DNA from: Legionella quateirensis
GTDB taxonomy: Bacteria; Pseudomonadota; Gammaproteobacteria; Legionellales; Legionellaceae
Direction of reading: 5' to 3'
Length of the DNA stretch: 64,000 nt
Assembly (NCBI RefSeq): GCF_001467955.1
Contig: NZ_LNYR01000003.1
Span: 62,001 to 126,000, forward strand
The notes beneath the pieces are model-generated. The model saw nothing but the letters and a program-made list of their open reading frames with translations, was not told the origin of the DNA and did not search any database. Both the position numbers and the translations under genes were made by a program. How positions within the stretch are numbered: position 1 is the stretch's first letter; each line of letters begins with the position of its first letter. Shown here one piece after another: positions 1 through 8,399 of this stretch.

Positions 1-39
1 TTGTTCATCATCCTTAACAGCAACCGAAATGTTATCCAT
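1..39 (-). CDS. 5' end of a gene leaving the window on the left
   Basis: An open frame begins with ATG at 39-37 on the minus strand and reads MDNISVAVKDDEQ to the window edge. Only 13 codons are visible, so no family can be named. No strong ribosome binding site is present upstream. It may be a real start or chance. Confidence 0.25.
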   Translation of the reverse strand, partial: MDNISVAVKDDEQ

Positions 40-249
40 TTTTTAATTAAGCTCATCACATCAAATTGAAAGCTTATACCTTGCCTCTTTGGCTTGCAAT
101 AGAAGGAATCCTCATAAAGCAGAATATCCTGTTATGAGCTAATCCGATTCACTTAAAGTCAACTTAAGTAAAATAACCTCTTCTTTAACCCATTGATCGT
201 TCAATTAGCACACGTTATCAAAGAAATGAAATTCATTTTTTAATAACTA

Positions 250-411
250 CTAATTGCTTGAACGTATCACATCAAACTCATCATCCCAGTCAAAGACATG
301 GCTTGGGTTATTCTTTTCATTAAATTCACTCTTTGGTTGCAGCAATAAGGTGTAGGTTTTTTCTTCTATACCTTCTTCTACTAAGGGCTTCAAGACATCC
401 GAGTCCATCAT
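250..411 (-). CDS. Small acidic hypothetical protein, 53 aa
   Basis: The frame starts with two adjacent ATG codons (409-411 and 406-408) preceded by AAGGA about six bases upstream, and ends at a TAG at 250-252. The product starts MMDSDVLKPLVEEG and has a very acidic tail (DWDDEFDV). A promoter-like TTGAGG-N18-TATAAT lies just upstream. I recognise no family. It lies beyond the terminator of the copper oxidase and is transcribed in the same direction, so it may belong to the left flank rather than the copper island. Confidence 0.5.
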   Translation of the reverse strand: MMDSDVLKPLVEEGIEEKTYTLLLQPKSEFNEKNNPSHVFDWDDEFDVIRSSN

Positions 412-422
412 GACTGTTCCTT

Positions 423-452
423 ATTATAAAGAGTTCTTATCACTCACCTCAA
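423..452 (-). promoter_or_regulatory. Sigma70-like promoter for the 53-aa gene
   Basis: On the minus strand TTGAGG (447-452) is followed after 18 bases by a perfect TATAAT (423-428). The predicted transcript would start only a few bases before the ATG at 411, so the leader is very short. Confidence 0.4.
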
Positions 453-468
453 TTGATTGGAGCATGAC

Positions 469-502
469 AAAAATGAAGCCTTTCATGCTGTTGAAAGGCT
501 TT
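469..502 (-). terminator. Intrinsic terminator after the copper oxidase gene
   Basis: A 10-bp perfect stem (arms 476-485 and 492-501, TGAAAGGCTT paired with AAGCCTTTCA) with a 6-base loop is followed on the minus strand by ATTTTTG. It lies five bases beyond the stop codon of the oxidase gene. Confidence 0.75.
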
Positions 503-506
503 CTAC

Positions 507-3461
507 TTAAAATATCACAGCAACACCGAAGGACAACGTCGTCTGAGTGGCCGATTCTCCTAAATCAGTAAGAATCCTCTTGTAGGCACCATAATCTTTG
601 TCATACTCAAATTCCGTATAGACATTTAAACCAGGCATAACGCGATAATAAGGTCTAATGATATAACGCATTTGGTTTAAGCCAGAACCAAGCTCATTTT
701 CGACCACGGTATGAGTGGCGAGAATGCTGCGGATCCCTGTTAGGAAGAAGAAGTTATTGGTAAGCTGGGTAGCCCGCGATAACTGAATGTCAAACTTAAC
801 ACTGCCATCACGATAATAAGTTCTAATGTTGGTGTCAATGTAATAAGGCATCAACCCTTCGATGCCAATACCAGGTTGCCAATAAGGTCCTCCAGGGCGA
901 TAAAAATAATTGACCCCGCCTTTAACGGCCCAGAATTGACTAATCAAATGCCAATAAAAAACATCGATGTCCGCATTTTCAACAATTCCTTGATAAATTT
1001 CAGCATCCTCAGTATACAGCTGGAGTTTTTGGTAATCAGTCCCATAATACCCTCGAAACGTCATTTCTTGAGCGTTATGAAAAGGATCTTCATTCACCTC
1101 AAGAAAATTGGCGCGATAGAACCCTTGATGATGTCCTGCGGGGTGCGTAATAAGGGCCTTGTCAATAGGCATCACCTCATCGACTCGTACAATCGGTCGA
1201 TTGATATAGGGTGTTGGAGCAATTTCCGTTTCAGGCTTGGCTTTTCCGTTCACCACGTCGATAATGGTTTCATATTGGAATACCCGCGCCATACCCGATG
1301 TCATGTGAAACAGATGATGACAATGGAAAAACCATTGGCCGCTGGCCTCCGTATCAAAATCAGCCACCGCAGTCGCACCGGGATCGACTTCAATGGTATG
1401 CAATAAGGGATCATAAACGCCATGACCATTGCGTAAAATAAACCAATGGCCATGAATATGCATAGGATGGCGCATCATGGAGTTGTTGGTAAAGATAATC
1501 CGGTAGCGTTTTCCAGGTTCAATGACAATCGGTTTTGCTTTGTATTCCGGCAAGCCATTAATCATCCAAATATACCTGTCCATATAACCAAACAATTCCA
1601 TGCGGATAATCCCATCGACGGGTATATCCGGGTTATTGGTAGGAACCGCTGCGGTTAATTGTTGGTATTTTGTTCCTACGGTTTTAGCGCTTATGGAATT
1701 GGGCGCTGAAATCGTATCCCCGATAATGGTTGGTTCGATGGGCATGGTCATGCCATTATCCATGGACATCCCATTGTTCATCGTATCGTCTTGCATGCCT
1801 CCATCACCCGCCATCGTAGCGTGTTTCGTCTGCGTGGCAGACTGGCTCTCCATCGAACCCGTTGACATAGAACTCATGGGAGGCATGCCTTTGGGTTTCA
1901 TTGGTCTGGAGGCTGAAGTGGACTCGTTCATTGAAGAAGAGGGGGCTGTCGACATTTTATTCTTAAGCATGGAAGCATGATTCATCCCCGACATCCCTTG
2001 GTCTTGTTTCATAGAGGACATGGAGTGATTAGAGTGCTTGGTATTACCCGGACTATTTTGAGAAGTCATTGCTGACATGTTGTGTTGATTGCCTTGCGAA
2101 CTCATTGTTTTGGAATGGGAAGGCATGGATTGTTTCATGGTCGTACTTTGTCCATTCTTCATGGAGTTATTGTTTTTTGCCATCGAGCCATGATTCATCC
2201 CTGACTTCATCATGTTGGCCATCATCTCTCTTGTGACAGGAAGAGGCTCTGGAAAGGGTACAATGTGCTGATAATCAACGGGTTGTTTGAGGTTGGTCAC
2301 TAAGGCACCATACACTTTGCCGAGGGTATCAATGGATTCAGCATAAATAATGTAAGGTCTGTTTTTTTGAATTTTAACCAAGACATCATAGGTTTCCCCC
2401 GGTGCAATCCAAAAATCATCGATGAGATAAGGGCGTACATCATTTCCTTGACTGTGCACCATTTCCATTTTGGCATCAGGAATTTTAACGTGATAGATAG
2501 TACTGGCACCCGCACCAATGAACCGTAACCTTACGGTGTCCCCTACTCGAACAGGTGCCGTCCAGGGGGATGATTTAGGCTGACCATTGAGTAAATACGC
2601 ATCATAAGCAATGTCGCTTAAATCATAAATACTCATGCGCATTTGCTGCATCATTTTGTAATCAGCGATTAATTCTTTGCGTTCTTTAGCTGGCGCTTTG
2701 CGATAGTCATGAAGAAATTTCATGAGCGAGGGCTGCAATGGGAATCGAGGGCTATAGTAATCCCCATCTTTTTTTAAATTAGCAAACACGTTATCGGCAG
2801 GGGTGTTGCTCCAATCGGATAATACCACCACATAATCCTTGCTGTACTGGTAGGCTGGGGGTCTCGGTGGGTCAATAAGAAAGGCGCCGTACAAACCTTC
2901 TTGCTCTTGAGCCTTGGCATGAGCATGGTACCAATAGGTTCCTCTTTGATAAAGAGTAAATCGATAATGGAACACACCTCCTGGTGGAATGGCTTTCTGA
3001 CTGACATTCTCGACACCATCCATTTGCCAGGGGACAAGTAAACCATGCCAATGAATGGAGGTTTCCTTATCCAAATGGTTGTACACATTAATGGTGACCT
3101 GCTCACCTTCCTTGAAATGTAGGGTAGGGGCAGGGATTTGACCATTGACGGCAATGGCACGTCGAGGTTTACCAGCAAAGTATACGGTTTTATAAGCCAC
3201 TACCAAATTAATCGTACGCGCTGGGCCACGCGGAAGGGACAGGGGTTTTATTGCCCTGGCAGGTTTCTTTTTGGCCGTCTGTTGTTCCGTTTTTTTTCCC
3301 GTAGGTTTGGATTGAGACAGTGTCGTTTTGGAAGAAGTCTCTGTTGGGGTCGCCGCACCATGCTGTTCATGTTGGGCAAACAAAGCAAAAGGGCTGAACA
3401 CCAAAAGGAAAAAAATAAGAAAATAGTTCCTTAGTACATGATGGAAGTCCTTTTTTAACAT
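507..3461 (-). CDS. copA: Copper-resistance multicopper oxidase CopA fused to a CopB-type outer-membrane domain
   Basis: A 984-aa periplasmic/outer-membrane copper detoxification protein. Residues 1-30 are a signal peptide. Residues about 80-400 carry cupredoxin domains with HWHG (137-140) and a YHAHAKAQEQEG copper-binding block. About 200 residues of Met/His/Ser-rich linker follow (roughly 415-610). The third cupredoxin then contains HPMHIHGHWF and HCHHLFHMTSGMAR, the trinuclear and type-1 copper ligands. From about residue 800 the sequence resembles CopB, the outer-membrane partner of CopA, with alternating beta-barrel-like strands and a terminal aromatic (AVIF). CopA normally has about 600 residues and CopB is a separate gene, so this looks like a natural fusion. 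AAGGA precedes the ATG. The family oxidises Cu(I) and sequesters copper in the periplasm. The symbol copA here means the oxidase, not the ATPase. Confidence 0.9.
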   Translation of the reverse strand: MLKKDFHHVLRNYFLIFFLLVFSPFALFAQHEQHGAATPTETSSKTTLSQSKPTGKKTEQQTAKKKPARAIKPLSLPRGPARTINLVVAYKTVYFAGKPRRAIAVNGQIPAPTLHFKEGEQVTINVYNHLDKETSIHWHGLLVPWQMDGVENVSQKAIPPGGVFHYRFTLYQRGTYWYHAHAKAQEQEGLYGAFLIDPPRPPAYQYSKDYVVVLSDWSNTPADNVFANLKKDGDYYSPRFPLQPSLMKFLHDYRKAPAKERKELIADYKMMQQMRMSIYDLSDIAYDAYLLNGQPKSSPWTAPVRVGDTVRLRFIGAGASTIYHVKIPDAKMEMVHSQGNDVRPYLIDDFWIAPGETYDVLVKIQKNRPYIIYAESIDTLGKVYGALVTNLKQPVDYQHIVPFPEPLPVTREMMANMMKSGMNHGSMAKNNNSMKNGQSTTMKQSMPSHSKTMSSQGNQHNMSAMTSQNSPGNTKHSNHSMSSMKQDQGMSGMNHASMLKNKMSTAPSSSMNESTSASRPMKPKGMPPMSSMSTGSMESQSATQTKHATMAGDGGMQDDTMNNGMSMDNGMTMPIEPTIIGDTISAPNSISAKTVGTKYQQLTAAVPTNNPDIPVDGIIRMELFGYMDRYIWMINGLPEYKAKPIVIEPGKRYRIIFTNNSMMRHPMHIHGHWFILRNGHGVYDPLLHTIEVDPGATAVADFDTEASGQWFFHCHHLFHMTSGMARVFQYETIIDVVNGKAKPETEIAPTPYINRPIVRVDEVMPIDKALITHPAGHHQGFYRANFLEVNEDPFHNAQEMTFRGYYGTDYQKLQLYTEDAEIYQGIVENADIDVFYWHLISQFWAVKGGVNYFYRPGGPYWQPGIGIEGLMPYYIDTNIRTYYRDGSVKFDIQLSRATQLTNNFFFLTGIRSILATHTVVENELGSGLNQMRYIIRPYYRVMPGLNVYTEFEYDKDYGAYKRILTDLGESATQTTLSFGVAVIF

Positions 3462-3483
3462 GTTACTATCCTTCTATAAAAAT

Positions 3484-3972
3484 TTAATGTTGAAATGCTT
3501 TTTGTGCTTGGGTAGGCGCAAGAACACCATAACCATAGCGATAGACTAACTCTCCTCCATGCCAGGCCGTTGTTAACAACAGTGCCTGGACAATGAACAA
3601 AGCAATCAAGAAAGCCAGGGTTGGTTTTTGGGTTTTACTATAACGCAAAATAGACCAGCAAGCCATTAATAGGATAGTGCTTGCTGTGAGAAGCGCCCAG
3701 TTTCGATGAATCACTTTCGCTGCATGCATGACCTCATCATGCTTTACCGTGTAATAGGCATAAAACCCGGCTGCTACAGTAGTTAGAGTACTCAGTGCTC
3801 CTAGCCACAAACACCAACGAGCCACTATTTCAAATTCGACAACAAAAAGATGTGTTTTCCAGCGGGTATAAGACGCCAAATAGACTAAAGCATACAATAG
3901 AGTCGAAATAGTGAATAAGGCCACTGTAAAATGGACAAAAATAGGATGCCAATTAGGGATAATTTCGATCAT
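3484..3972 (-). CDS. DUF2231 integral membrane protein, 162 aa
   Basis: The protein starts MIEIIPNWHPIFVHFTVALF, the HP-x-x-VHF-x-x-ALF signature of DUF2231, and has four hydrophobic segments. I chose the ATG at 3972 rather than one 63 bases upstream because AAGGAAG precedes it at good spacing and the domain begins right there. DUF2231 proteins are often found with heme or copper redox proteins. Only 22 bases separate it from the copper oxidase gene, so the two probably form one transcript. The precise role is unknown. Confidence 0.8.
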   Translation of the reverse strand: MIEIIPNWHPIFVHFTVALFTISTLLYALVYLASYTRWKTHLFVVEFEIVARWCLWLGALSTLTTVAAGFYAYYTVKHDEVMHAAKVIHRNWALLTASTILLMACWSILRYSKTQKPTLAFLIALFIVQALLLTTAWHGGELVYRYGYGVLAPTQAQKAFQH

Positions 3973-4035
3973 TGCCTGTGTCTTCCTTACTCTGATTTGT
4001 GGTTCTAGGTGTAAACCGTACAAATTTCCGATCAA

Positions 4036-4257
4036 TTATTTTTCATTAGCCTTATTTAAAAATCGCTGACGAGCAAATTCAATAGATTGATGTAGCTTTT
4101 TCTCCAATTCTAGCGGCTCTATTTGCTCATGGGTTTTTCCTGTACACAATATGATGCCCAATGGTGGGTTTTCACCAGGCTCTAGTTCATACTTTGCCAG
4201 CCAACGTAGATAAAGCTCCATTTGTCCTTTATAAGCTGAGTCAAATTCTCCAAGCTT
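4036..4257 (-). pseudogene. C-terminal remnant of a DUF1016 (YhcG-type PD-(D/E)XK) nuclease
   Basis: The frame encodes KLGEFDSAYKGQMELYLRWL and then LGIILCTGKTHEQIEPLEL, the recognisable core and C-terminal part of DUF1016 proteins. It is cut off upstream by an in-frame TAG at 4258-4260. About 20 residues that usually sit between EQIEPLEL and EKKLHQ are missing, an in-frame internal deletion. Full-length members have about 340 residues, so only about a fifth remains. It lies in the leader between the shared copper-type upstream element and the DUF2231 gene. Confidence 0.75.
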
Positions 4258-4271
4258 CTATTCTTATATGC

Positions 4272-4293
4272 CAAGTCAATTATGTATTGTTGA
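4272..4293 (-). promoter_or_regulatory. Upstream element shared with the CDF gene (copy A)
   Basis: A 22-base stretch on the minus strand, ending in CATAATTGACTTG, is identical at 21 of 22 positions to plus-strand 5115-5136 upstream of the CDF transporter. It lies about 300 bases before the DUF2231-copper oxidase pair. TTGACT could serve as a -35 hexamer, but I see no well-placed -10, so an operator is equally possible. Confidence 0.5.
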
Positions 4294-4414
4294 CCCTACC
4301 AGGTCACTCAAATTTTCCCATCAAAATACATCTAAGAACACATAATATTATCAAGTCACAGTCTATTTAAAAAATAGCTCAAAATTACAACACATCTAGT
4401 TGATGACAAAGTTT

Positions 4415-4444
4415 AGCATAATATGCTATTATTTGTTATATAAT
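4415..4444 (+). promoter_or_regulatory. parDE operator and -10 box
   Basis: A 13-base perfect dyad AGCATAATATGCT (4415-4427) sits just before TATAAT (4439-4444), and the parD-like gene begins 22 bases later with AGGAGCG as ribosome binding site. This is the usual arrangement for autoregulation by an RHH antitoxin. Confidence 0.55.
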
Positions 4445-4465
4445 ATTTCATTAGGAGCGATGTAA

Positions 4466-4732
4466 ATGAACATTTCACTTACTCCAGAACTTGAGCATTT
4501 CGTACAAGACAAAGTAAATAGCGGCATGTATACCTCAGCAAGTGAGGTGATTCGTGAATCCTTAAGACTACTGCACACACATGACGATTTACAAAATCAG
4601 CGTATTAAACAGTTGAATCAAGCGATTGATATTGGATTACAACAATTAAATGCCGGCAAAAAAGTTCCTGCTCATGAGAGCTACAACCGTATGAAACAAA
4701 AAATTAATAAGTTAGCTAAGGATAATAAATGA
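4466..4732 (+). CDS. parD: ParD-family antitoxin, 88 aa
   Basis: The N-terminal ribbon-helix-helix (MNISLTPELEHFVQDKV followed by GMYTSASEVIRESLRLL) is typical of ParD/CC2985-type antitoxins. The C-terminal part is a charged helix that would wrap the toxin. ATG follows AGGAGCG. Its last bases overlap the toxin start (ATGA), so translation is coupled. It should bind the dyad at 4415 and neutralise the downstream ParE-like toxin. Confidence 0.9.
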   Translation: MNISLTPELEHFVQDKVNSGMYTSASEVIRESLRLLHTHDDLQNQRIKQLNQAIDIGLQQLNAGKKVPAHESYNRMKQKINKLAKDNK

Positions 4733-5025
4733 CATCCAGATGTGTTTTATCTGTTGTCGCAGAACAAGATATTGATGAAATAATCACTTACCTTGCACAA
4801 GAAAATCCTGTAGTGGCTCAAACGTTTCTTGATGCGCTATTTGATGCAATGGATAATTTAGCTGAATATCCAGAACTTGGCCATCTCCGTGAAGACCTGA
4901 CTGATAAGCCCGTAAAGTTTTGGCCGTTTAAATGGCATTATCTGATTATCTATAAACCCACGTCACCCCTTGCGGTTGTCAGAGTTTTAAGTGGGTTCCG
5001 TGACATTGTTAGCTTGATCGGGTGA
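4729..5025 (+). CDS. parE: ParE/RelE-superfamily toxin, 98 aa
   Basis: The protein shows the ParE fold signature: VVAEQDIDEIITYLAQENP at the N-terminus, FLDALFDAMDNLAEYPELG in the middle and YLIIYKP with a final VLSGFRDI strand. ParE proteins poison DNA gyrase. Overlap of four bases with the antitoxin gene marks a two-gene addiction module, placed between two copper-related units and probably stabilising the island. Confidence 0.88.
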   Translation: MTSRCVLSVVAEQDIDEIITYLAQENPVVAQTFLDALFDAMDNLAEYPELGHLREDLTDKPVKFWPFKWHYLIIYKPTSPLAVVRVLSGFRDIVSLIG

Positions 5026-5114
5026 TAGTTGTTGCTTAGAATAATCATGACAATTCTAAATAGTTATGTTGTTTTAAAAAAGAATATTTGTTAAAGAATC
5101 ATGGACATAATAAT

Positions 5115-5136
5115 TCAACAACACATAATTGACTTG
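5115..5136 (+). promoter_or_regulatory. Upstream element shared with the DUF2231/copA unit (copy B)
   Basis: Twenty-one of 22 bases match minus-strand 4272-4293, and both copies end in CATAATTGACTTG. It lies 79 bases before the CDF start codon. The core TTGACTTG also occurs at the -35 of the large cation-efflux operon (20738-20745, minus). This suggests common control of the three units. Confidence 0.5.
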
Positions 5137-5214
5137 ACAACCTAAGTATTATGATGACTGCACATATCTTCCTTCAAATCTACATAATAATGCAGTTTTT
5201 TCAGAGGAAATGTC

Positions 5215-5820
5215 ATGAGTTGTGAATGTCAACAAGCGACTACGATTGGAGACAAAAAAGTACTATTCATTGCGCTGGTCTTAAACTTTACCATGTTTGT
5301 GGTAGGATTAATTGCCGGGATTGTCTCTGAATCGACAGGACTCATTGCCGATTCACTCGACATGCTTGCTGACGCATCAGCTTATGCATTAGGTCTTCTC
5401 GCGGTAGGTCGTGGCATGCGTTTTAAAACAACCACTGCGGCATTCAGTGGAAGCGTATTATTAATATTAGGCATTGGTGTGCTGTTTGATGTTGGGCGAA
5501 GAGCCATTTGGGGTAGCTCTCCAATCAGTACCATCATAGTCACTATTGCTTGTATCTCCTTAGTGGTCAACAGCATTGTTTTGTATTTGCTTCGTCGATT
5601 TCGCAATGGTGAGATCCATTTACGCACCACATGGATTTTTACTCGAGCCGATGTTGTTGCTAATCTTGGTGTCCTCTTATCAGGAGGTTTAATCGGATTA
5701 ACGAAATCCCGATACCCTGATCTGATCGTTGGCATCGCCATCTCCTTGTATGTCATCAAAGAAGCTTTTGAAATTCTAGGCGAAGCCCACAAAAATCACA
5801 TCAAAACGAAAAGCCATTGA
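5215..5820 (+). CDS. Cation diffusion facilitator (CDF) family transporter, 201 aa
   Basis: An inner-membrane metal/proton antiporter. The sequence has about six hydrophobic segments. The second helix contains STGLIADSLDMLADA (the D-x-x-x-D metal site) and the fifth RADVVANLGVLLSG replaces the usual HxxxD site with an RADVVAN variant. The N-terminus MSCECQQ carries a C-x-C motif. The cytoplasmic C-terminal domain of typical 300-aa CDFs is missing, as in short CDF-like proteins of resistance islands. AGAGGAAATGTC precedes the ATG, giving an acceptable ribosome binding site. Metal specificity cannot be read from the sequence. Confidence 0.85.
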   Translation: MSCECQQATTIGDKKVLFIALVLNFTMFVVGLIAGIVSESTGLIADSLDMLADASAYALGLLAVGRGMRFKTTTAAFSGSVLLILGIGVLFDVGRRAIWGSSPISTIIVTIACISLVVNSIVLYLLRRFRNGEIHLRTTWIFTRADVVANLGVLLSGGLIGLTKSRYPDLIVGIAISLYVIKEAFEILGEAHKNHIKTKSH

Positions 5821-5908
5821 CTTTATCCATCTCAGCTATCCATGAAACACTTCGCAATAATAGAAACGGATAAAATCAAAAATGACCTATCGCCTGAAAT
5901 TATAGGCT

Positions 5909-8125
5909 TCATAGTGTTATCTGCCGTAGCCTCAGTGCATTGATAATAACGGATACAGAAGAAAGTGCCATTGCTGCTGCTGCAATAATTGGACTTAAGA
6001 GTAAGCCTGTCAGTGGATACAAGATGCCTGCCGCCAATGGCACACCCAGTGCATTATAAATAAATGCGAAGAAGAGATTTTGGCGGATGTTACTCATGGT
6101 ACTTTCTGACAAATGTCGAGCCTTGGCAATGCCGCGCAAATCGCCATGCAGCAAGGTAATACCTGCACTTTCAATGGCCACATCAGTGCCAGTCCCCATA
6201 GCAATGCCAATGTCCGCTTTTGCCAGCGCTGGAGCGTCATTCACCCCATCTCCTGCCATTGCAACAATGAGTCCTTTATCTTTTAATTCGCTGACAATAC
6301 GGCTCTTGTCTTCCGGCATGATTTCAGCCACCACGTTCTTTATGCCGAGTGTTGTTGCTACGGCTTGGGCTGTTTTTTTGCTATCCCCAGTCAGCATAAC
6401 AATTTCAATACCACATTGCTGCAACTGGCGAATCGTTTCTGGGGTAGTCTCCTTAATTGGGTCTTCCACCACCAGAAGAGCACTTGTTTTTCCCTCTACC
6501 GCCACGAACATCACCGAAGCTCCTTGACTACGCAGCTCATCCGCTTTGTCAAAAAGAGAAGCATTATCGCTCCCATGCTCCTGCATTAATCTGGCGTTAC
6601 CAATGGCCACACGATGACCATTGACCTTCCCTATTACTCCCTTTCCGGTAGGTGCTTCAAAATCTTCAACCATCCCCAATGATAATTGTTTTTCTTTTGC
6701 AGACTTCACAATCGCATTGGCAAGCGGATGCTCACTTTGATGTTCAAGAGCTGCGGCTAATGCCAACACCTCATCCTCCTCAAACTCCTCGTTGGTTACA
6801 ATGCGTGTGAGCTTAGGGTGTCCCTCGGTAAGCGTGCCCGTTTTATCAACGACTAAGGTATTCACTTTTTCCATACGCTCTAAGCTTTCTGCGTTTTTAA
6901 TCAATACCCCGCTCTGAGCCCCTTTTCCTACACCAACCATGATGGACATGGGTGTTGCTAAACCAAGGGCACAGGGGCACGCGATGATGAGGACTGACAC
7001 CGCCGCAATCAAACCATAGCTCAATGCCGGTTGCGGTCCTAGCCATGCCCACAGGATAAAAGACAGCACCGCAATCAAAATCACCATTGGCACAAACCAC
7101 CCAGAAACCGTATCGGCTAAACGTTGAATAGGAGCACGACTTCTTTGGGCTTCACTCACCATTTGGACAATACGTGCGAGCATCGTATCACTGCCCACAT
7201 GCAATGCGCTCATCACAAAGCTGCCCGTCTGGTTTATGGTAGCCCCTATGACTTTGGCCCCCGCTTCTTTCGTAACCGGAATAGGCTCGCCCGTCACCAT
7301 GGACTCATCGACAAAACTTCGCCCTTCCACTACTTCACCATCCACCGGTATCTTTTCACCAGGGCGAACGCGAAGTCTATCATCGACTTGAACTTTATCG
7401 AGCGATACTTCTTCTTCACTGCCATCCTCTTTAATTCGATGAGCGCTTTCAGGGGCTAATTTCAACAAAGCACGGATGGCACCACCCGTTTGTTCGCGTG
7501 CTTTGAGTTCCAATACTTGTCCTAATAAGACCAAGGTCGTAATCACTGCGGCCGCCTCAAAATAAACAGCAACTACCCCTTCTTCACTTCGAAACACTTC
7601 AGGAAATAAATCGGGCCAAAAGACCGCTACCACACTATAAGCCCAAGCCACGCCAATGCCCATGGCAATTAAGGTGAACATATTCAATTGTCGTGTTTTA
7701 AGTGATTGCCAACCACGCTCAAAAAAAGGCGAACCGCACCATAAAACCACCGGCGTTGCTAGAAGCAGTTGAACCCAACTTGAAACATGGCCAGAAATAA
7801 AATGCTTCAATCCATGTCCACCCATTTCCAATACTACGACAGGAATAGTCAAAATCAGCGCAATCCAAAATCGACGCCTCATATCCAGGTATTCAGGACT
7901 TGATGTTTCCTCGGTCAAGATCGTTTCTGGCTCTAAAGTCATGCCACAAATGGGGCAATTTCCAGGATGTGGTTGGCGGATTTCTGGGTGCATGGGGCAA
8001 ATGTACAGGATTGGACCTTCCATTTTGGATGAAGCCAAGTGAGGTTTTTGTGCCTGATGGTCATGATGACAACCAGCATGCTCTTTACCAGAATGGGTTT
8101 GTCCTTGATGATGCTCATGTTTCAT
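5909..8125 (-). CDS. copA: Copper-exporting P1B-type ATPase, 738 aa
   Basis: The protein exports Cu(I) from the cytoplasm. It begins with a His-rich stretch and a heavy-metal-binding domain (YICPMHPEI and CPICGM) instead of CxxC HMA domains. The catalytic core is complete: TGEPIPV actuator loop, [11 protein letters not shown] metal-binding membrane helix, DKTGTLTEG phosphorylation site, SEHPLA nucleotide-binding motif, and [18 protein letters not shown]. The last helices contain FIYNALGVP and MALSSVSVI, the YN and MxxSS signatures of Cu(I)-specific P1B-1 pumps. It follows the large efflux operon in the same direction, with one tiny lipoprotein gene just upstream (57 bases), so it may be co-transcribed. 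A few bases of MKHEHHQ at the start give a His-rich cap. Confidence 0.92.
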   Translation of the reverse strand: MKHEHHQGQTHSGKEHAGCHHDHQAQKPHLASSKMEGPILYICPMHPEIRQPHPGNCPICGMTLEPETILTEETSSPEYLDMRRRFWIALILTIPVVVLEMGGHGLKHFISGHVSSWVQLLLATPVVLWCGSPFFERGWQSLKTRQLNMFTLIAMGIGVAWAYSVVAVFWPDLFPEVFRSEEGVVAVYFEAAAVITTLVLLGQVLELKAREQTGGAIRALLKLAPESAHRIKEDGSEEEVSLDKVQVDDRLRVRPGEKIPVDGEVVEGRSFVDESMVTGEPIPVTKEAGAKVIGATINQTGSFVMSALHVGSDTMLARIVQMVSEAQRSRAPIQRLADTVSGWFVPMVILIAVLSFILWAWLGPQPALSYGLIAAVSVLIIACPCALGLATPMSIMVGVGKGAQSGVLIKNAESLERMEKVNTLVVDKTGTLTEGHPKLTRIVTNEEFEEDEVLALAAALEHQSEHPLANAIVKSAKEKQLSLGMVEDFEAPTGKGVIGKVNGHRVAIGNARLMQEHGSDNASLFDKADELRSQGASVMFVAVEGKTSALLVVEDPIKETTPETIRQLQQCGIEIVMLTGDSKKTAQAVATTLGIKNVVAEIMPEDKSRIVSELKDKGLIVAMAGDGVNDAPALAKADIGIAMGTGTDVAIESAGITLLHGDLRGIAKARHLSESTMSNIRQNLFFAFIYNALGVPLAAGILYPLTGLLLSPIIAAAAMALSSVSVIINALRLRQITL

Positions 8126-8181
8126 TAGTCACCTCGTTGTATTGTTTAATGGCTTTGGTTATAGGACTGTCTGACCTATCC

Positions 8182-8361
8182 TCAATGCCCGGCGCCGCCA
8201 TGACCACCATGTCCACCCGTACTGTGTCCACCATAGCCTCCATCGACCTCAGTCTCTTGCGAGCCATGCTTCATGGCACCATCACAGGCACTTAAAAAGA
8301 GCGCTGCCCCGATTAGTCCAACAAAAACAATAAACACCCTCATTGTTTTAAAAATTGACAT
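8182..8361 (-). CDS. Tiny His/Gly-rich lipoprotein, 59 aa
   Basis: The frame begins with ATG at 8359-8361 after AAGGAG at ideal spacing. A hydrophobic signal segment ends in FLSAC, a lipobox that would place the mature protein on the outer leaflet of a membrane. The mature part is only about 35 residues and is mostly Gly and His (GGYGGHSTGGHGGHGG), suggesting metal binding. It lies between the PRPP-synthetase-like gene and the Cu ATPase, on the same strand. A similar lipoprotein (20531-20677) opens the operon. I know no named family. Confidence 0.75.
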   Translation of the reverse strand: MSIFKTMRVFIVFVGLIGAALFLSACDGAMKHGSQETEVDGGYGGHSTGGHGGHGGAGH

Positions 8362-8399
8362 GTACCACTCCTTGTAAATAATAAATGTAATCGTCTTAC

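Noticed and set aside
876..1980. Open frames on the plus strand inside the copper oxidase gene
   Set aside because: They run opposite a strong multicopper-oxidase gene, have no family features and no ribosome binding sites.
4258..4300. Extension of the DUF1016 remnant into the upstream frame (IDLAYKNR)
   Set aside because: The same bases form the upstream element shared with the CDF gene at 5115-5136, so coding origin is less likely.
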